DNA from: Elusimicrobiota bacterium
Lineage (GTDB): Bacteria; Elusimicrobiota; Elusimicrobia; UBA1565; UBA9628
Assembly (NCBI GenBank): GCA_003151975.1
Contig: PLZD01000032.1
Location: 151,952 to 215,951, forward strand
Direction of reading: 5' to 3'
DNA length: 64,000 nt
Below, piece after piece: positions 60,293 to 64,000 of the stretch (within the stretch, counting starts at the first letter, position 1; each line of letters begins with the position of its first letter). The position numbers and the translations under genes are program-made. Under the pieces are notes generated by a model. The model saw only the letters and a list, made by a program, of their open reading frames with translations. It did no database searches and was not told the DNA's origin.

Positions 60293-61249
60293 TCAGAACT
60301 TGACGTTCAAAGAGTAGCGGAAGGTGTTGCCCAGCACGCCGAAAGGCTGCCAGGCGAAGTCGAAGGAGGCCTTTTTGAAGCTCACACCCGCGCCGGCGGC
60401 GATGCCGTTGAGGCCCGGCGTGCTGTTGTACTGGCTCGTGTAGCCCATGCGGAAAGAGCTTCCGATCGCGTCGTTGATTTTGTGATTAAACTCGCCGCCG
60501 AACGCGGCGAAGGCGTTGGTGTCGCGGTAGCGCGTGACCTCCGCGTCCAAGATCAAGGTCTTGGGAATGATCTGCATGGCACCCGCGAAGGAATACGAGG
60601 TCGGCAGCGGATCGCTGTTGCCCGCGATGTAGCCCGTGCGCGACGAGCCCAGGTTGCGCACCGTGGCGGCCAGGCTCACCGGGCGGGACCCGTCGGGATT
60701 CATATGGTAGAGCACGCCGCCGTCGAACGAGTACGCGCTCGAGTGGAAGGTCGAGATGCTCTCAGTGATCAGCTTCGCCGTGCCGCCCAGGCTCAGTCTG
60801 CGATTGAAGCCGTGCGCGTAGGAGATCGCATAGGCTCCGTCGGAGGCGCCGAAGGTGCCGACGGGATCGGTCGAATCGCTCGAATACTGAGGAATGTCGC
60901 CGACCGACAGCTGGTAGATCGACAGATCGAGCACGTCGGCCGAGTATTCGGCGGACCGATTGAACGGATAGGCGAAGGTGATGACCTCGTAGCTGACGCT
61001 CTGAAAATAAGACGTGTGCGCGCCGGCCAGCTGCGGACCCGTGAGCTGCGAGAGGCCGGCCGGGTTGTAATAGGCGGCGTAGGGATCGTCGGCGACGGCC
61101 GTGAAAGCGTCGGCCATGCCGCCCGCGCGCGCGCCCGCGCCGAGCTTGAGGAATTGCGCGCCCGATGTGCCGGCCTGCGAGCTCACGGCGCGCGCGGAGC
61201 TGCTCAAGATCGCCAGCAGAGCAAGGGCTAAGATCATCGTCCTCATCAT
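60293..61249 (-). CDS. PorV/PorQ-like outer-membrane beta-barrel protein
   Basis: 318 residues with signal peptide MMRTMILALALLAILSSSAR. The opening QFLKLGAGARAGGMADAFTA and VADDPYAAYYNPAGLSQL match the PorV/UPF0164 signature, and the C-terminus YSLNVKF is typical of a barrel. It starts 1 bp after the stop of a large sorting-domain protein, with GGGGAG upstream, repeating the cargo-PorV order seen at 17.9-21.6 kb. Confidence 0.87.
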   Translation of the reverse strand: MMRTMILALALLAILSSSARAVSSQAGTSGAQFLKLGAGARAGGMADAFTAVADDPYAAYYNPAGLSQLTGPQLAGAHTSYFQSVSYEVITFAYPFNRSAEYSADVLDLSIYQLSVGDIPQYSSDSTDPVGTFGASDGAYAISYAHGFNRRLSLGGTAKLITESISTFHSSAYSFDGGVLYHMNPDGSRPVSLAATVRNLGSSRTGYIAGNSDPLPTSYSFAGAMQIIPKTLILDAEVTRYRDTNAFAAFGGEFNHKINDAIGSSFRMGYTSQYNSTPGLNGIAAGAGVSFKKASFDFAWQPFGVLGNTFRYSLNVKF

Positions 61250-61250
61250 C

Positions 61251-64000
61251 TTATAAGCCGCTCCCCTTTATGATCGCCATCTTGAATTGCTTGTGCTTGC
61301 CGTTCCATTCGATGTCGCCGATGTAGACGCCCGACGCCACCCTCCGGCCTGAGCCGTTGGTGCAGTTCCACGGCGTGTAGTAGGTGAAGCCGCCCGAGAG
61401 ATCGCCCTGCGCCATGCTGCGCACGAGCTCGCCCGAGAGGGAGAAGATTCGGATGGTCGCGCCCGAGACGACGCCGGATTCAGGCAAGCTGTAGCGGATC
61501 ATGGGCCCTTCGAACGGCTGGAACGAGCCGCCTCCCGGCGAGAACAAGGTATTCTTGAGCAACGTCGCCGGGTTGGTGTGGACGATGCAGTCCGACGGGT
61601 TCGGGAAATTGGCGGCCACGATCTCGGGCCGGTTGAACGGATTGGCGCCCGTGGCGACCGGCAGGCCGTCGAGCACGACGAACACGGAGAAGTGGTTGAC
61701 GCTGACCGTGATCGTCTGGTTGACGGTGTCGAGCCGGCGGTTGGTGTTCTCTTGGACGAAGGCGCCCAATGTCGCGTTGTAGAAGTAGACGTTGATGTTG
61801 TCCGGGGAGGTCGAAGTCGAGAGCTTCGTCGAGTAAGAGAAAGTGATGTCGGCCTGCTGCTTGAGCTGGTGCCGGATGCCGGCGGGCAGGAAGATGCTGT
61901 AGAACGCGCTCAAAGGATCGGCCCCGCCCACCGTATTGCTCGAGGCCGTGAGCGCGCGGTACTTCGACATCGCCGCGGCCAAGTCCGAAGGATACGCGGC
62001 GGGGTTGCCGAGGATGGAGATCCCCGAAGGCACGTAGCCCAGGGACAGCATCGCCGCCTTCGTGGCCGACTGCAGGTCTACACCTTTCGAGATGCCGACG
62101 GTGATCGTGGGCGTGGCCGAGGCCACCCCGTCCGTCGCGCACGCGGCGTCGACGCACAGCGCGAAGGTTCCGGGCTTGAGATCGATGCGCGAATTTTCGT
62201 TGCCGACCTGGATCGATGAGGTCGAATTGCCCAGCAGCTCGTCCAGGAACGAGGGCGGCAGCGTGATCGTGCCGCCGTTGATGTTGCCGACGCGCTGCGT
62301 GGCATTGGAGTTGAGGCCCACGAAGAAATCGAAGATCTGATCGATGGTGAAATTGCTGCCGTTCTGGGGATTGATGGTGGACGCCGTCCCCCGCAGGCGA
62401 AGGCTGAAGTTGGCCTCGGTGGGCGCCGCGCGGTAGACCACCGTGATCTGGCGGCGATCGGCGGAGATGACCTTGGTCGTGGGGTCGAGCACGCCGGTGC
62501 CGTTGGGCGCGACCACGGCCGCGCCGGCGCTGGTGACGGGCGAGAGCGTCAGGATTTGGGTCAAGTCGTTGTCGGCGTCGATCTTGTTGCGCAGGTCCTT
62601 GTTGCAGCTGATCTTGACCTGGAACTGCGAATTGCCGAGGCTCTTGGAGCTCGCCGCGCACTGCATTAGCGGCGGCGAGTAAGTCAGATTGATGTTCCGG
62701 GTCGCCGTCGACTGCGCGGCCGAGAAAGACAGGCTGGCGCCCTCGGCTGGATAGACGGTGTCGTCGGTCTCGCTGGCGGGCAAGATGACAAGGTCATAGG
62801 TGATGCCGGTCTTGAAGCCCGAGATCGAGTAGGAGTTGACGGTCTTGGCGACGGGATCGACGTTGACCGAGCCCACGAGGAATTCGCCCGCGGCGAAATT
62901 GGCGGCCGCGACCCCGCCGACGTCCGAGTTGTTCGGAGCGGAGCCGTCGGACTTAACGATGCGGCCCGTGACCGTCGCGCCGCGCTGCAGGGTGATGACG
63001 TTGCCCGGGAGGTAGTTGGCCGGCGCGAAGTTGCCGGTGTACATGATAACGCTCGAAGTCGAGGCCGTGACGGTCGCGTTGAACACGGCGTAGCCCAAGC
63101 TCACGACGCGCAGGCTGTAGGTTCCCGTGGAGAGCCCCAGGACCGTGAAGTTGCCCTGGGCGTCGGTGATCGCGGAGATGTCGCCGAACGGGTTGAGCGT
63201 CGCGACGGTTCCCGTGGACTGCATGAAGACGGCGGCCGCCGGGAAGCCCTTCTGCGCGCCGAAAGGATAGCCCAACTGCCCGCCCGTGGCGGCGTCGGCG
63301 ACCAGGACCTGGCCCGTGACCGACGCGATCAGCGGATTGAGCACGAAGTCCGCCGTCGTCGTGGCGAGCAGATTGACGCTGTAGCGGGTGACCTCGGTGT
63401 AGGAGGTGCCGTTGGAGGCCAGGTTGCCGCCGCGAGGCGCCGCGGTCACGTCGTACTCGTTGGAGATGAAGGTCGAGACCCAGAGGTTGTAATGGCCGTT
63501 CTGATTCGTGTAGGTCTGCACGGTGACTCCGCTCGTGCCGAACGACGGCTGGGCCGTGACCAGGATGTTGCCGAGTTTCGCCCCCGTGGTCGTGGAGGCG
63601 TAGACGTCGCCGCTAAGGGACTGGCCCTGATTGAGACTGATGACGCCGACATCAAGCACGGGATTGGGCTGCAGACTCGCCAGGGTCACCGGGACGTAGT
63701 TTTGGCTGCCGTTGGCCAGGAACGAGGGGTCCCACGTGAGCTGGGACAGCTTAAGGTCGTACGTGATGCCCGGCAGAAGCGGACCGACGAGGAAGGTGCC
63801 GTCGGCCTGGATGGGGCGACCCGCGACCGACGAGACCGCGGCCGCGTAGCCGCCCGACACCCACGGATCGGCCGTGGCCGTGATCTGAAAGTTCGGGGTC
63901 AGCAGACCCGCGTTAGTTGCGCCGATGAACTGGCCGGTGTTGGCGTCCCGAATCCTGCCCGTGATGAAGGCGCCCTTCTGCATGACCACGTTCTGGCCCG
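61251..64000 (-). CDS. Large exported repeat protein with C-terminal sorting domain (partial, 5' end outside window)
   Basis: At least 916 residues; the frame is open through position 64000, and the GTG at 63989 is internal. The N-terminal visible part consists of carboxypeptidase-regulatory-like beta domains, each with a pattern such as GAFITGRIRDANTGQFIGA, GQVLVADAATGGQLGYPFGA and GATVTGRIVKSDGSAPNNSD. The C-terminus (IRYSLPESGVVSGATIRIFS, RRVASGVYIGDIEWNGK) is a FlgD/type IX sorting-like domain. It is followed by a PorV-like gene, its probable export partner. It may be a cell-surface adhesin or matrix protein. Confidence 0.82.
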   Translation of the reverse strand, partial: GQNVVMQKGAFITGRIRDANTGQFIGATNAGLLTPNFQITATADPWVSGGYAAAVSSVAGRPIQADGTFLVGPLLPGITYDLKLSQLTWDPSFLANGSQNYVPVTLASLQPNPVLDVGVISLNQGQSLSGDVYASTTTGAKLGNILVTAQPSFGTSGVTVQTYTNQNGHYNLWVSTFISNEYDVTAAPRGGNLASNGTSYTEVTRYSVNLLATTTADFVLNPLIASVTGQVLVADAATGGQLGYPFGAQKGFPAAAVFMQSTGTVATLNPFGDISAITDAQGNFTVLGLSTGTYSLRVVSLGYAVFNATVTASTSSVIMYTGNFAPANYLPGNVITLQRGATVTGRIVKSDGSAPNNSDVGGVAAANFAAGEFLVGSVNVDPVAKTVNSYSISGFKTGITYDLVILPASETDDTVYPAEGASLSFSAAQSTATRNINLTYSPPLMQCAASSKSLGNSQFQVKISCNKDLRNKIDADNDLTQILTLSPVTSAGAAVVAPNGTGVLDPTTKVISADRRQITVVYRAAPTEANFSLRLRGTASTINPQNGSNFTIDQIFDFFVGLNSNATQRVGNINGGTITLPPSFLDELLGNSTSSIQVGNENSRIDLKPGTFALCVDAACATDGVASATPTITVGISKGVDLQSATKAAMLSLGYVPSGISILGNPAAYPSDLAAAMSKYRALTASSNTVGGADPLSAFYSIFLPAGIRHQLKQQADITFSYSTKLSTSTSPDNINVYFYNATLGAFVQENTNRRLDTVNQTITVSVNHFSVFVVLDGLPVATGANPFNRPEIVAANFPNPSDCIVHTNPATLLKNTLFSPGGGSFQPFEGPMIRYSLPESGVVSGATIRIFSLSGELVRSMAQGDLSGGFTYYTPWNCTNGSGRRVASGVYIGDIEWNGKHKQFKMAIIKGSGL

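Overview
The window is a GC-rich bacterial chromosome segment from a Gram-negative organism: it encodes PorV-type outer-membrane proteins, an LptA/OstA-like protein and many Sec signal peptides. Exported proteins with C-terminal FlgD/T9SS-like sorting domains, PorV-like partners and very large signal-peptide-plus-enzyme fusions suggest Elusimicrobiota or a relative. That assignment is an inference; no rRNA or marker phylogeny is available here.

Layout. 1-5.6 kb: housekeeping genes on the minus strand (polA, rhomboid protease, coaE, rho cut by the left edge; trxA just upstream of polA). 5.8-9.1 kb: a plus-strand YtrA-type GntR regulator with an ABC ATPase and a permease carrying a large C-terminal domain. 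9.1-10.1 kb: an SGNH-like protein. 10.1-25.6 kb: two stand-alone CheY-like receivers, an M50 protease, a giant M48-MFS fusion, a sedolisin plus PorV cassette, a hemolysin-III protein and an exported double-GGDEF protein. 25.7-38.4 kb: TPR and hypothetical exported proteins, two HAD-phosphatase fusions (one joined to an MFS transporter), a ferritin-like plus Rrf2 pair and exported membrane proteins. 38.5-41.2 kb: a visibly lower-GC insert with three hypothetical genes. 41.3-58 kb: a zinc PLC-like protein, an exported nuclease/HAD pair with lysine-rich tails, an M28 peptidase, a 1667-residue MFS plus tandem ATP-grasp fusion, a PrcB-domain protein and a metacaspase. 58-64 kb: a beta-CASP nuclease and a second sorting-domain/PorV/LptA-like operon that leaves the window at the right edge.

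The strongest new signal is regulatory. Ten minus-strand promoters share a rigid array of three GGGCCC-like boxes. The proximal box is centred 36-38 bp upstream of the centre of a TATAAT-like -10, with further boxes 22-23 and about 16 bp beyond it, and none has a recognisable -35. The ten promoters drive most of the giant exported fusion enzymes and their receiver proteins, so they look like one activator-dependent regulon. A second signal is the placement of a -10 hexamer exactly 6 nt before the start codon in at least twelve genes, including two with TTG starts, which implies that leaderless translation is common in this genome.

The members of this putative regulon share a signal peptide followed by a Pro/Ala/Ile-rich linker; three of them have a conserved segment ending in TILQGG. 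Catalytic or transport modules follow: M50, M48+MFS, HAD, HAD+MFS, PD-(D/E)XK, M28, and MFS+tandem ATP-grasp. Together they suggest an envelope-associated system of proteases, ligases and transporters whose function is not known.
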